64,000 bases of DNA from Allokutzneria sp. A3M-2-11 16. GTDB lineage: Bacteria; Actinomycetota; Actinomycetes; Mycobacteriales; Pseudonocardiaceae. The stretch's first letter is position 1. Every line of letters starts with the position of its first letter. Under the pieces are notes generated by a model. It made no database searches. It saw only the letters and a program-made list of their open reading frames with translations, and was not told the DNA's origin. Made by a program: the position numbers and the translations under genes. Location: contig NZ_JANAVO010000002.1 of NCBI RefSeq assembly GCF_024213555.1, forward strand, positions 698,499 through 762,498, read 5' to 3'. Below are positions 1-8,051 of the stretch, piece after piece.

Positions 1-131
1 GCCCGCTTGCACACCTCATCCAGCGAGGTGCCCGCGTAACCGCGCTCGGTGAACAGCACGACAGCCCCGTTCACCAGGGCTTTCCTGGTGGATTCCGAGT
101 AGTCCACCCGCCGCGGCCGCGCTGTCGCCAT
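1..131 (-). CDS. TetR-family transcriptional regulator, N-terminal part only
   Basis: The minus strand reads from an ATG at 131 into the window edge. The 43 visible residues begin MATARPRRVDYSESTRKALV and continue through LFTERGYAGTSLDEVC, the typical first helices and helix-turn-helix entry of a TetR repressor (conserved F-x-E-x-G-Y-x-G-T-S). The ligand-binding domain lies outside the window. It is divergent from the gene at 238, and the intergenic region carries two palindromes, so autoregulation and control of the divergent genes are likely. The family call is firm; the ligand is unknown. Confidence 0.85.
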   Translation of the reverse strand, partial: MATARPRRVDYSESTRKALVNGAVVLFTERGYAGTSLDEVCKR

Positions 132-147
132 GCTCACAACACTACGA

Positions 148-205
148 CATACCGAGAGTACGTACCGATGGTATGGTGACCGTGTCGGCCATACCGCCGG
201 TATGG
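148..205. promoter_or_regulatory. Paired palindromic operators between divergent TetR gene and 238 gene
   Basis: Two related inverted repeats use the same half-site. CATACC at 148-153 faces GGTATG at 170-175 around a central GTACGTAC (158-165), and CCATACC-GCC-GGTATGG lies at 189-205. A further GGTATG follows at about 217. The shared half-site, repeated beside a TetR gene, is what an autoregulatory TetR operator looks like. The binding protein is inferred, not shown. Confidence 0.6.
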
Positions 206-237
206 CGCAAACCACAGGTATGACGGGGAGGCAGGCC

Positions 238-711
238 ATGAGCTGGGAAGACTTCTACCGCCGCCGTGACGCGTTGGACGCTGCGGTCACTGCCGCCTGC
301 GCCCGTTCCGATGCCCTGTTGCCCGCTGTCGCGGAGATTGAAGACGTGCCCGCCGCGCTGCACTACCGGTGGATGCTGCTGCTGACCTCGCGCGTGGACC
401 TCGCGTTGCTGGAGGCCGAGCGCACCGGCGGCGACCGCGTCGAAGCCGTCTCCTCCGCCTGGCACCGCACCGCCGAGACCGAGCCCGCGCTGCGCCGGGT
501 GCTCGACGCCAACCCCGTCCCGGACGCCTCGCTCGCCCGCGAGCGCCGCATGCTCGCGCTCGCCGCCGGACTGGCCGAAGCCGGGGACTCCTCCGAAGAC
601 ATCGACCGGATCGGCGCGGCGTTCCTCGGCCTCGTGCGCAACGCACCGAAGCCCGTAGCCCGGCACTCCCCGCTCAGCGGGCTGCTCCGCAAGCTCGCGC
701 TGAGTGCCTGA
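238..711 (+). CDS. Conserved hypothetical protein, 157 aa
   Basis: I do not recognise the family. The ATG at 238 is chosen because GGGGAGG (225-231) lies at the right distance; the longer reading from 130 would run back through the operators. The product is an acidic, alanine-rich, mostly helical soluble protein with no signal peptide or membrane segment. It contains a WMLLLTSRVDLALLEAER helix and ends in LSGLLRKLALSA. It is divergent from the TetR gene and 45 bases upstream of the dehydrogenase on the same strand, so it may share that regulation. Confidence 0.65.
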   Translation: MSWEDFYRRRDALDAAVTAACARSDALLPAVAEIEDVPAALHYRWMLLLTSRVDLALLEAERTGGDRVEAVSSAWHRTAETEPALRRVLDANPVPDASLARERRMLALAAGLAEAGDSSEDIDRIGAAFLGLVRNAPKPVARHSPLSGLLRKLALSA

Positions 712-756
712 CAAACCGCACTGGCGAGACCGACTACTCACAGGTAGGCATGGGAC

Positions 757-1680
757 ATGTCGAAGTGGACCGCAGCCGACATCCCCGACCAGTCCGGCCG
801 GACCATCCTGATCACCGGAGCCAACTCCGGTCTGGGCCTGGCCAGCGCGACCGCGCTCGCGGCGCGGGGCGCGCGGGTGCTGCTCGCCTGCCGCTCCCCC
901 GAGCGCGGCGCGAGCGCGCTCGACCAGGTCGGCCGCGTCGCCACGGGTGAGCGGCCGGAACTGGTCGCGCTGGACCTCGCCGACCTGTCCTCCGTGCGCA
1001 AGGCCAGCGAGGAGATCCGCGAGCGCACCGGTGACCAGCTGCACGTGCTGATGAACAACGCGGGTGTGATGGGCCCGCCGCTGCGCCGCACCACCGACGG
1101 CTTCGAGTCCCAGATCGGCACCAACCACTTCGGGCACGCCGCGCTGACCTGGCTGCTGATGCCCGCGATCCGCGACCGCGTGGTCACGGTGTCCTCCCTC
1201 GCCCACCGCCGCGGCGGACTGCGCGTGGACGACCCCAACTTCGAGCTGCGCCGCTACGACCCGGTCACCGGGTACGGCCAGTCCAAGCTGGCGAACCTGC
1301 TGTTCGCGTTCGAGCTGAACCGCAGGCTGGCCAAGTCCGGCTCGGACGTGCTCAGCGTCGCGGCGCACCCCGGCTTCACCAAGAGCGAGCTGTCCGCCAA
1401 CATGGCCCGCTCGCGCGGCAGCAGGCTCATCGAGCGCGGCGCCGAGCTGGCCAACCGGGTGATCTCGCAGGACACCGCGACCGGGGCGCTGCCCCAGCTG
1501 TACGCGGCGACCATGCCCGACGTGCGCGGCAGCGAGTACTTCGGCCCCAGCAGCCTGCTCGAACTCTTCGGCTCCCCCGCCCGCGCCCGCGCCTCCGCGC
1601 GCGCCCGGGACCAGGTGCTGGCCCGCAGGCTGTGGGTGGTGACCGCCGAGCTGACCGGAGTCACACCCGACCCCTCCTGA
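757..1680 (+). CDS. Short-chain dehydrogenase/reductase (SDR), retinol-dehydrogenase-like
   Basis: This 307-aa protein has the full classical SDR signature. The cofactor loop ITGANSGLGLASA is near residue 23 and NNAGVMGPP near 103. A catalytic Ser lies in VTVSSLAHRRG, and the catalytic Tyr and Lys are in YGQSKLANLL. The Arg after the glycine loop (ACRSPERG) suggests NADP(H). The C-terminal part resembles the WWOX/retinol dehydrogenase-like SDRs common in actinomycetes. The substrate is unknown. It is cytoplasmic and probably co-regulated with the preceding gene by the TetR protein. lipA begins 31 bases downstream but is probably a separate unit. Confidence 0.88.
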   Translation: MSKWTAADIPDQSGRTILITGANSGLGLASATALAARGARVLLACRSPERGASALDQVGRVATGERPELVALDLADLSSVRKASEEIRERTGDQLHVLMNNAGVMGPPLRRTTDGFESQIGTNHFGHAALTWLLMPAIRDRVVTVSSLAHRRGGLRVDDPNFELRRYDPVTGYGQSKLANLLFAFELNRRLAKSGSDVLSVAAHPGFTKSELSANMARSRGSRLIERGAELANRVISQDTATGALPQLYAATMPDVRGSEYFGPSSLLELFGSPARARASARARDQVLARRLWVVTAELTGVTPDPS

Positions 1681-1710
1681 TTTCCGGACGAACGGGCGTA
1701 GGCTGGGCGC

Positions 1711-2715
1711 GTGACCGTGGTTCCTGAGGGCCGCAAGCTGCTGCGGCTGGAAGTTCGCAACAGCGAGACTCCCATCGAGAGAAAGCCCTCGTGGATCAAG
1801 ACGAAGGCGAAGATGGGCCCGGAGTACTCCGAGCTCAAGAGCCTGGTCAAACGCGAGGGCCTGCACACGGTGTGCGAGGAGGCCGGCTGCCCCAACATCT
1901 ACGAGTGCTGGGAAGACCGCGAGGCCACCTTCCTCATCGGCGGTGAGCAGTGCACCCGCCGCTGCGACTTCTGCCAGATCGACACGGGCAAGCCCGCCGC
2001 GCTGGACCGCGACGAGCCCCGCCGGGTCGCCGAGTCCGTCCAGGCGATGGGCCTGCGCTACTCGACGGTGACCGGGGTGGCCCGCGACGACCTGGAGGAC
2101 GGCGGCGCCTGGCTCTACGCGGAGACCGTGCGGCAGATCCACGAGCTGAACCCGGGGACCGGCGTCGAGCTGCTGATCCCGGACTTCAACGCCGACCCCG
2201 AGCAGCTGGCCGAGGTCTTCGGCTCGCGCCCGGAGGTGCTGGCGCACAACCTGGAGACGGTGCCGCGCATCTTCAAGCGCATCCGCCCGGCCTTCCGCTA
2301 CGAGCGCTCGCTCGACGTGATCACCCGCGCCCGCGAGGCCGGGCTGGTCACCAAGTCCAACCTGATCCTGGGCATGGGCGAGGAGCCGGAGGAGGTCACG
2401 GCCGCGCTGCACGACCTGCACGAGGCGGGCTGCGACATCATCACCATCACCCAGTACCTGCGGCCGAGCCCCCGGCACCACCCGGTGTCCCGCTGGGTCA
2501 AGCCGCAGGAGTTCGTCGACCACTCGAAGAAGGCCGAGGAGATCGGCTTCGCGGGTGTGATGGCCGGGCCGCTGGTGCGCTCGTCCTACCGCGCGGGTCG
2601 CCTCTTCACGCAGGCGGTGCGCCACCGCGGCGAAGAGGTCCCGGAGAACCTGCGCCACCTCAGCGAGCAGGGCACCGCCGCGCAGGAGGCCAGCGCCGTC
2701 CTCGCCCGCCAGTAA
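1711..2715 (+). CDS. lipA: Lipoyl synthase (radical SAM)
   Basis: LipA inserts two sulfur atoms into the octanoyl chain on lipoyl domains of 2-oxoacid dehydrogenases and the glycine cleavage system. The auxiliary cluster motif [12 protein letters not shown] and the radical SAM motif CTRRCDFCQ are both visible, as are [14 protein letters not shown] and the terminal RSSYRAG segment whose Ser binds the auxiliary cluster. At 334 aa it has the usual length. The start is GTG. lipB, normally just upstream in Actinobacteria, is absent here and replaced by the SDR gene. The downstream DUF4191 gene is the usual actinobacterial neighbour. Confidence 0.97.
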   Translation: MTVVPEGRKLLRLEVRNSETPIERKPSWIKTKAKMGPEYSELKSLVKREGLHTVCEEAGCPNIYECWEDREATFLIGGEQCTRRCDFCQIDTGKPAALDRDEPRRVAESVQAMGLRYSTVTGVARDDLEDGGAWLYAETVRQIHELNPGTGVELLIPDFNADPEQLAEVFGSRPEVLAHNLETVPRIFKRIRPAFRYERSLDVITRAREAGLVTKSNLILGMGEEPEEVTAALHDLHEAGCDIITITQYLRPSPRHHPVSRWVKPQEFVDHSKKAEEIGFAGVMAGPLVRSSYRAGRLFTQAVRHRGEEVPENLRHLSEQGTAAQEASAVLARQ

Positions 2716-2860
2716 CGTCCCAGCGGGGTTCCACCGTCTTCAAGTACCGCGAACCCCGCCCAAAACCGTCTCAAACGACACCAAACCCTCCTGCGACAGC
2801 TGACATCGGTGGCCGGGATGCGCCGTGCTTGAAGACCAGCGCACCCCGGCCCACCTAGCG

Positions 2861-3256
2861 TTATCCGCAGGCGGTGACCCGCGCGGCGGCAAGGCGTAGT
2901 CCGCTGCGCCCGCCGTGCCGGTGCACGGCGTCGACCGCGAACGCGCTGCACGAAACCGGCTGCGGGCAGGCGACCGTGAAGCGCGAGAGCAGCGCCTGGT
3001 AGCCGCGCAACGCGCCGAGCGCGAACCGCCTCGACGCGGCACCGTCTCCCACCAGGCGCGATGCCGCCATCAGCAGCGCGGACGGCCTGGGCAGCAACGT
3101 GAAGTTGCCGCCGCCACCGCCGCCCCCTCCGTCGCCACCACCACCGCCGCCGTCGCTGCCGCCTCCCCCGTCAGTCCCGGAGTTGCAGCCGCCACCGCTG
3201 CCGTTGTTCGAGGACGCAGCCCCGCTCCACCCGCTGTTGCCTTTGCGTCGTGCCAT
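2861..3256 (-). CDS. YidD-like membrane-insertion efficiency factor with glycine-rich N-terminus
   Basis: The C-terminal half carries the YidD pattern YQALLSR, then a CPQPVSCSAFAVDAVHRHG segment, then GLRLAAARVTACG. This corresponds to the family motif Y-Q-x3-S, P-x-C-S-x-Y/F-A, HG, and R-x3-C near the end. YidD is a small membrane-associated protein thought to assist YidC-dependent insertion. The N-terminal half is unusual: after MARRKGNSGWSG there is a run of about 20 glycines broken by a few Asp and Ser. The gene is not next to yidC or rnpA, where the canonical yidD lies, so this is probably an extra paralogue. It runs against lipA and DUF4191. The exact start is uncertain. Confidence 0.6.
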   Translation of the reverse strand: MARRKGNSGWSGAASSNNGSGGGCNSGTDGGGGSDGGGGGGDGGGGGGGGNFTLLPRPSALLMAASRLVGDGAASRRFALGALRGYQALLSRFTVACPQPVSCSAFAVDAVHRHGGRSGLRLAAARVTACG

Positions 3257-3383
3257 CGCGGACCCCTAACGATCGCTCACTTGGCGCATCGGACAGCTCC
3301 GATACTCCAGACTTCCGAGGCACCGCGCCAGGAACTCGTCGGCCCGGCGCAACGGCCCGCGCTCACGGCCGTATCCTGGAGGC

Positions 3384-4112
3384 ATGGCCCCCAAGCAGGA
3401 CAAGGCTGCCGCCAAGGAAGCGAAGCGCGCACGCCGCGAAGCATCCCGTCAGCGCCGCAAGCAGATCTTCGAGGCGTTCAAGATGCAGCGCCGCGAGGAC
3501 CGCGGCCTGATCCCGTGGATGCTCGGCGCGTTCCTGGTGGTGGCGGGCGGCATCTTCGCCCTCGGCCTGATCTGGGACATGCACTGGGTGTTCCTCGCCC
3601 CGGGCATCGCCTTCGGCGTGCTCGCGGCGGTGGTGATCTTCGGCCGCAGGGTGCAGCGCAACGTCTTCACCAAGGCCGACGGCCAGCCGGGTGCGGCGGC
3701 GTGGGCGCTGGACAACATGCGCGGCAACTGGCGGGTCACCAAGGCCGTCGCGGGCACCACGCAGCTCGACGCCGTGCACCGGGTCGTCGGCCGCTGCGGT
3801 GTCGTGCTCGTCGGTGAGGGCGCTCCGCACCGCGTGAAGCCGCTCCTGGGCCAGGAGAAGAAGCGCATCGCCAGGGTGATCGGCCAGACCCCGATCTACG
3901 ACCTGATCGTCGGCAACGAGGACGAGCAGGTCCGGCTCAAGGACCTGCAGCGGCACATGACCAAGCTGCCCCGCAACATCACCAAGGCGCAGGTCGAGGT
4001 GATCGAGACCCGGCTCTCGGCACTGGCCGCGCGCGGAGCCGCGATGCCCAAGGGCCCGCTGCCCCAGGGCGCCAAGATGCGCAACGTCCAGCGCGCGATG
4101 CGCCGCCGCTAG
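3384..4112 (+). CDS. DUF4191 family membrane protein
   Basis: This 242-aa protein has a strongly basic N-terminus rich in Lys, Arg and Ala, then two adjacent membrane segments (about residues 45-62 and 68-85). A soluble domain follows with the conserved GAAAWALDNMRGNWRVT and a C-terminal basic tail. CTGGAGG lies just before the ATG. This is the Rv2219 type of protein that follows lipA in Actinobacteria; its function is not known. In relatives the next gene is the convergent RDD protein, found here 39 kb away at 43496, so the prophage has split the pair. Confidence 0.9.
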   Translation: MAPKQDKAAAKEAKRARREASRQRRKQIFEAFKMQRREDRGLIPWMLGAFLVVAGGIFALGLIWDMHWVFLAPGIAFGVLAAVVIFGRRVQRNVFTKADGQPGAAAWALDNMRGNWRVTKAVAGTTQLDAVHRVVGRCGVVLVGEGAPHRVKPLLGQEKKRIARVIGQTPIYDLIVGNEDEQVRLKDLQRHMTKLPRNITKAQVEVIETRLSALAARGAAMPKGPLPQGAKMRNVQRAMRRR

Positions 4113-4130
4113 CCCCAAGAACCCCGTTTC

Positions 4131-4145
4131 GTACTCATAACGGGA
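4131..4145 (+). other. attL, left attachment site core
   Basis: GTACTCATAACGGGA here matches GTACTCATAGCGGGA at 43437-43451 with one difference. It lies 19 bases after the DUF4191 stop codon and 205 bases before the integrase start. The sequence to the left, CCGTTTC (4124-4130), pairs with GAAACGG at 43484-43490, which places the left half of the original terminator on this side. The A/G difference puts the crossover within GTACTCATA. Confidence 0.85.
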
Positions 4146-4349
4146 GGCCCCACGGAGGCAGATCCACCGAGGGGACGTACCCGCAGGCTAGCGGCCCGCA
4201 CCGGGGCCGTCGGGGGTTTGCGCCGAGGGGCGTGGGGCGAGCACTTGCCCCGCGACCTCGGCGGGAAGCCCTGGAGTGTCGGTGCTGGTCGGTAGCCTGG
4301 GGGCACGGGTAATCGCTAACGCGCGGGTGCGTGAAGGGACCCCCCGCGA

Positions 4350-5477
4350 GTGAGCGTCAAGAGCACCATCCCCGGTACTGGTTGGGTCGAGGATCTTCCG
4401 TCGGGCAACTTCCGGGGCCGTTATCTGGACCCGGTCACGGGTAAGAAGCCGGGCAAGTCGTGGCCGTCCTGGGATGAGGCCAACGCCTGGCAGATCGAGA
4501 GGCGTCTGGACGTCCATAGCCTGTACACCGATGCGGGTGTGGAGCTGCGGACGTTGCAGCGCGGCGTCCCGCTGTTCGAGGCGTTCGCCACGGAGTGGGT
4601 GAAGACCCACCCGACCAACAGCGCGGCAACGCGCCGCACCTACGGCAGCCATGTCCGGGCGCTCAACGTCCACCTCGGCGACAAGCGAGTGGATCGGATC
4701 GAGGAAAACCACGTGCTCGTCATGATGGGTGCGTGGCGGGAAGCCGGGTTGTCCTCGGGCACGATCGCCGCGCGGCTGGTGGTCTTTCGCCAGATCATGA
4801 AAGCGGTCCATCGGAAGTACAAGACCGAGGACCCCTCTGCCTCGATCTCGGCGCCGCCGTCGGGGCGCAAGCCGGACCGGATTCTGTCCGAGCAGGAAGT
4901 GTGTCTGCTGTTGGCGTTCATGCCGCATTGGCTGTGGCCCGCTGTGCTGTTGGCCTTTGACTGCGGGCTGCGCTTGGGCGAGGTCTTGGGACTGCGGGTG
5001 CTGCGGCTGGACCTGGACGGCGCCATGGTTGAGGTGGCGGATGTGTTGGAAGAGAACGGGAATCTCCGCAACTACCCGAAGGGCAAGGTGGCCGAGACGA
5101 TCCCGTTGACGCCGCGCGTGGTAGCAGCCCTGCGCGGGCACCTGGTCGACTTCCCCGCCGGACGCATGGAAACGGTCTTCCGGGACCCGAAGACGGGCGG
5201 GCCGGTGGGGCACGCGCAGTTGAAGTACCAGTTCTACAAGGCACGCAAGGCCGCCGGACTGGACGACCCGCAGCCCACCTTCCACGACCTGCGGCACTCG
5301 TGTGCCACGCGTCTGGCGCGGCGGGGTGTTCCGGCCACGATCATTCAGATGATCTTGCGGCACAAGAACCTCGCCACGACTCAGCGCTACATCGAACGCG
5401 CCGCGCAGACCGATCAGGCCGCGTGGATGCGCTTTGCGTTCGAGGGTGGGGAGTCGCCGCTGCCGGTGGCCGCGTAG
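4350..5477 (+). CDS. int: Phage site-specific tyrosine recombinase (integrase)
   Basis: This 375-aa integrase has an N-terminal arm-binding part, a core-binding SAM-like domain (about residues 70-160) and a catalytic domain. Visible catalytic residues are Arg in DCGLRLGEVLGL, the HDLRHSCATRL motif (His and Arg), a later His in MILRHKN, and the Tyr nucleophile in TTQRYIERA. It starts with GTG at 4350. It is adjacent to attL, as integrases usually are, and catalyses integration at the terminator site and, with an excision factor, the reverse. A strong hairpin terminates it at 5481-5523. Confidence 0.95.
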   Translation: MSVKSTIPGTGWVEDLPSGNFRGRYLDPVTGKKPGKSWPSWDEANAWQIERRLDVHSLYTDAGVELRTLQRGVPLFEAFATEWVKTHPTNSAATRRTYGSHVRALNVHLGDKRVDRIEENHVLVMMGAWREAGLSSGTIAARLVVFRQIMKAVHRKYKTEDPSASISAPPSGRKPDRILSEQEVCLLLAFMPHWLWPAVLLAFDCGLRLGEVLGLRVLRLDLDGAMVEVADVLEENGNLRNYPKGKVAETIPLTPRVVAALRGHLVDFPAGRMETVFRDPKTGGPVGHAQLKYQFYKARKAAGLDDPQPTFHDLRHSCATRLARRGVPATIIQMILRHKNLATTQRYIERAAQTDQAAWMRFAFEGGESPLPVAA

Positions 5478-5480
5478 TGG

Positions 5481-5523
5481 GCAGGTGCCGGACCCGTCGG
5501 GGGGCGTCGGGTCCGGCACCTGC
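5481..5523. terminator. Bidirectional terminator after int
   Basis: A perfect 16-bp stem, GCAGGTGCCGGACCCG (5481-5496) with its complement at 5508-5523, closes an 11-base loop. It sits exactly between the int stop and the convergent stop of the gene at 5526, so it serves both. There is no U-tract, which is normal in actinomycetes. Confidence 0.8.
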
Positions 5524-5525
5524 GG

Positions 5526-5813
5526 TCAGGGGGCCGCACGAGGGGAAGGCGCGGCGGGAAGGCGCCGAGTCGAGCACGCGGTGAGCAGGGTCCGCGACAG
5601 CCGATGTATCAGGGAGCGCTCGCCCTCGGCGAGTTTGGCGCTGTTGTGTTCGGCAACGAAGACGCACTGCCGAGCGAACTCGCTCACCTGGACCGGGTCG
5701 GCGAACCGCAGTCGCGGCGAGACCAGCAAGACCAGAAGGCCGTCCTCGGCCTGGTCCATCGCGAGTGTGGCAGTGGTCAACGTGTCATCGACGCGAACAC
5801 GCAAGCCGTCCAT
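5526..5813 (-). CDS. Small hypothetical phage protein, 95 aa
   Basis: I do not recognise this gene. The start at 5813 is well supported by GGAGGGG a few bases upstream on the minus strand. The product starts MDGLRVRVDDTLTTATLAMD and continues with a predicted strand-helix pattern and a basic C-terminus. It is in the same direction as the repressor gene at 6022-6483 and about 200 bases downstream of it, so it may be a lysogeny-expressed accessory gene. Between it and the repressor lies a long-loop inverted repeat, GTAACCGG facing CCGGTTAC (about 5913-5955). Confidence 0.55.
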   Translation of the reverse strand: MDGLRVRVDDTLTTATLAMDQAEDGLLVLLVSPRLRFADPVQVSEFARQCVFVAEHNSAKLAEGERSLIHRLSRTLLTACSTRRLPAAPSPRAAP

Positions 5814-6021
5814 TCATCCCCTCCGTCTGCGTCCACATCGGACGCACCCCACTTGCCCCGCTGCTCCGCCCCCCAGCGGCACTACGGCACGGGACAAGCG
5901 CTCCTGCCTCGGTAACCGGGCCATGCTCGTTCGCATACCGACCGACCGGTTACTTTGGTCATCGTTGCAGGAGGGTGGCGGCGTTACCCACCAGTTATTG
6001 CAAGTTGCATCTTCTGGGTGA

Positions 6022-6483
6022 CTACGCGCCCGAGTCCCCGGCTCGCCGCGCTCCGGCGACCATCTCGCGCACGATCCGTTGCGGCACTGCGGGGAGGTCG
6101 CGGAAGTCCGCGAGGACGTCCCGCGCGAGCCGCTGACCTTCGGGCGAGAGCGCCCTGAAGTCAGCCACCAGCGCCGCCTCGGCGTCGGTCAGAACCACAT
6201 CCGCCTTGGCCGACTCGCCCGCCGCGAAACCGGCATCGGCCAGCGCCGCTTCCGACAACTCGGCCAACGGAGCCCCGATCGCCTCGGCGATCTTCAACAG
6301 AAGGTCCGGACTGGTTCGCCTGTACTTGTCTCGCGTCGACGGCTTGAGGTAGTAGGCAATCGCCCCCGCCTGCAATCCCGCTTCGCGCTCCAACTGGGCG
6401 ACCGAGCGACCGGCGACATATCGGCGGATCACTTGTCGTAGCAACGGTTCCGCGCTCTCGCGCCCCTCATCCCCCCTGGACAC
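6022..6483 (-). CDS. Phage repressor-type XRE/HTH protein
   Basis: This is the only leftward DNA-binding gene next to a divergent early operon, the classic position of a lysogeny repressor. The 153-aa product has an N-terminal helix-turn-helix of the XRE type: RYVAGRSVAQLEREAGLQAGAIAYYL and LLLKIAEAIGAPLAEL. It has a helical C-terminal half that may dimerise. No LexA-like Ser/Lys protease motif is visible, so induction by self-cleavage is unlikely. GTG at 6483 is preferred because AAGGGGGAAG lies just upstream; an ATG at 6522 would add 13 residues. Confidence 0.8.
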   Translation of the reverse strand: MSRGDEGRESAEPLLRQVIRRYVAGRSVAQLEREAGLQAGAIAYYLKPSTRDKYRRTSPDLLLKIAEAIGAPLAELSEAALADAGFAAGESAKADVVLTDAEAALVADFRALSPEGQRLARDVLADFRDLPAVPQRIVREMVAGARRAGDSGA

Positions 6484-6894
6484 GCTTCCCCCTTCAAGGT
6501 CCTCGTGAGACCTCTGTGTCATGCGTGCCGCAGCACGCCGAACGAGTCGACCTTAACGGCTTCGCCGCGCTCGGATGCGTGTTCGAGCACCCGATTGATC
6601 TTGCTCTCACGAAGCCGCGCGCGTCTCCGAGCGACACAGCACGCCAGATCATGACACGTGACGCCAAGCACCGTGGCATCGGTTGACAAAGGTGTCTGGA
6701 GATCGGCACGGTAGTCACAGGTCGGGGCACGGCACGGACGGTTCGCAGGAAACAACAACCGCCATCAACGCCCGCACCCGCGCGCAGCATCCGGAATGCC
6801 TGGACTGGCCCTCGGTTGCCGTGCCCCGACCACGCACACGTAGTTCATCCGAGGCGCCGGGGGGCGCCTTGTCGCTGACCGGGGGACGTTCGTC
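6484..6894. promoter_or_regulatory. Divergent control region between repressor and early operon
   Basis: This 411-base stretch has no convincing gene. TTGACA at 6683-6688 is a good -35 element reading right, but no good -10 lies at 17-18 bases, so the promoter is only suggested. A compact hairpin, AGGCGCC-GGGG-GGCGCCT (6852-6869), stands 25 bases before the first early gene and could attenuate or terminate read-through. Operators for the repressor are expected here, but I see no clear repeated palindrome. Confidence 0.45.
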
Positions 6895-7128
6895 ATGACC
6901 AGCGCAGGCCGCGCCGCTGCCACATCCGAGCTGAGCTTTCAGGAGGCGGCGCGCGAGCTGGGAGTGTCCACCCGCACCATCACTCGCCTGCGCGCCTCCG
7001 GTGAGCTGGCCGTGGTCATGATCGGCGGACGGCCCCGCGTGCCCGCCTCGGAGATCACCGACTATCGCGCCCGCGCGCTCAAAGCCGGTCGCAACGCCGC
7101 CGCCGCACGCCGCCGCGCCACGCGCTGA
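6895..7128 (+). CDS. Excisionase-family helix-turn-helix protein
   Basis: The 77-aa product contains LSFQEAARELGVSTRTITRLRASGELAVVMIGGRPRVPASEI, split here by family as the MerR/Xis-type HTH_17 fold: a helix-turn-helix followed by a two-stranded wing. It is the first gene of the rightward early operon. Such proteins act either as recombination directionality factors or as early regulators. The C-terminal tail is rich in Ala and Arg. Whether it is the true excisionase is not shown; the protein at 10298 has a similar fold. Confidence 0.75.
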   Translation: MTSAGRAAATSELSFQEAARELGVSTRTITRLRASGELAVVMIGGRPRVPASEITDYRARALKAGRNAAAARRRATR

Positions 7129-7212
7129 CGCGCCCTCTCCTCTTTCCGCCACACCGCGCCTGCGGGCGCGTGTGCCTACCGACGTCCTCGGCCGTCAGGA
7201 GGCGGCTCCGCC

Positions 7213-7536
7213 ATGCCTGAAACACCCACGCGCACAACACCATCCGGCCCGACCGAGGTGGAGTTGGACGAGCACCGCGCCGTGATCGAGTTGATCGGGC
7301 AGGTACGCGCCCAGCGTGAGCGCCTGGCCGCCGTGCTCACCACCTTGGAAACCTCGGTGAAGGCGCGGATGGGCGAGGCCGAAGTGGGCACGCTCGACGG
7401 CGAACCCGTGGTGCGCTGGACGGCGACCCTGCGCACGTCCCTGTCTCAGCGACTCGTCAAGGCGTTGCACCCGCAGGTGGTCACCGAGTGCTTGGAAACC
7501 CAGCGGGTCCGCACGTTTCGGTGGGTGAGCCGGTGA
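7213..7536 (+). CDS. Hypothetical protein resembling the C-terminal tail of YqaJ-type exonucleases
   Basis: The 107-aa product has a helical middle (LDEHRAVIELIGQVRAQRERLAAVLTTLE split over residues 18-46), then GEAEVGTLDGEPVVRWTATL and ECLETQRVRTFRW. This arrangement is like the C-terminal segment that follows the nuclease core in YqaJ recombinases, where GT-x-GG-x-VVTW and a TSxxRRFL-like end occur. No nuclease motif is present. It is therefore a stand-alone version of that accessory segment, or a chance resemblance. The next gene overlaps its stop by four bases (GTGA), suggesting coupled translation. Confidence 0.5.
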   Translation: MPETPTRTTPSGPTEVELDEHRAVIELIGQVRAQRERLAAVLTTLETSVKARMGEAEVGTLDGEPVVRWTATLRTSLSQRLVKALHPQVVTECLETQRVRTFRWVSR

Positions 7537-7952
7537 TCGGCGAGCCCGAGGACGGCGTGCTGCCCGATGAGATCGAGCTGAAGCGCGTCACCGTGCCCGC
7601 CGCCCGTCGGGCCGTGCGGGCGCCGGTCGACCGGGGCGATGTCGTCTCCGAGGTGTGCGCACTGCTGGTGCTGGACCCGATGCACGCCCGCGACACCGAG
7701 GCCGTGGTGTCGGCAATCCTGGCCGCCGCCCTACGCCAACCACACCACCTGGTCACCGCGAACACCTGGCGAGCGCACCTGCCTACGTGGGTGGCGCCGC
7801 AGATGGTGGGAGCGACGGTCAAGCGCCTGGTGGACGCCAAGGTCTTGTTGCCGACCGGCCGGTGGGTGCGGTGTTCCGATGCCGCCGCGCGCAACGTCGG
7901 CAAGCCGCAGCCGGTCTACCGCCTCGCGCCCGAACTGGCCGACACAGCCTGA
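7533..7952 (+). CDS. Phage early hypothetical protein, probable winged-helix fold
   Basis: The GTG at 7533 overlaps the previous stop as GTGA, so translation is probably coupled. The 139-aa product has an acidic N-terminus, a helical region (VVSEVCALLVLDPMHARD), and a segment from VTANTWRAHLPTWVAPQMVGATVKRLVDAKVLL that looks like a winged-helix recognition unit followed by a wing. I cannot name the family. It lies in the early operon just before the replication protein, so a role in DNA replication or its control is plausible. Confidence 0.55.
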   Translation: MIGEPEDGVLPDEIELKRVTVPAARRAVRAPVDRGDVVSEVCALLVLDPMHARDTEAVVSAILAAALRQPHHLVTANTWRAHLPTWVAPQMVGATVKRLVDAKVLLPTGRWVRCSDAAARNVGKPQPVYRLAPELADTA

Positions 7953-8051
7953 CGAGCAGCGGTTTCACCCCGTCTTCGATGTCACCGCGGAACGTCTCTG
8001 CGCGTTTCCGCGGGCACACCTTTCCGTTACACAGCAAGGGAGTTCTTCACT

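Noticed and set aside
142..2658. 838-aa leftward open frame over SDR and lipA
   Set aside because: It is the shadow of two well-recognised rightward genes, has Arg/Gly/Ala-biased composition and shows no domain.
4112..4349. tRNA gene as integration target
   Set aside because: No cloverleaf or TTCGANNC motif is present near either attachment site; the target is the terminator hairpin.
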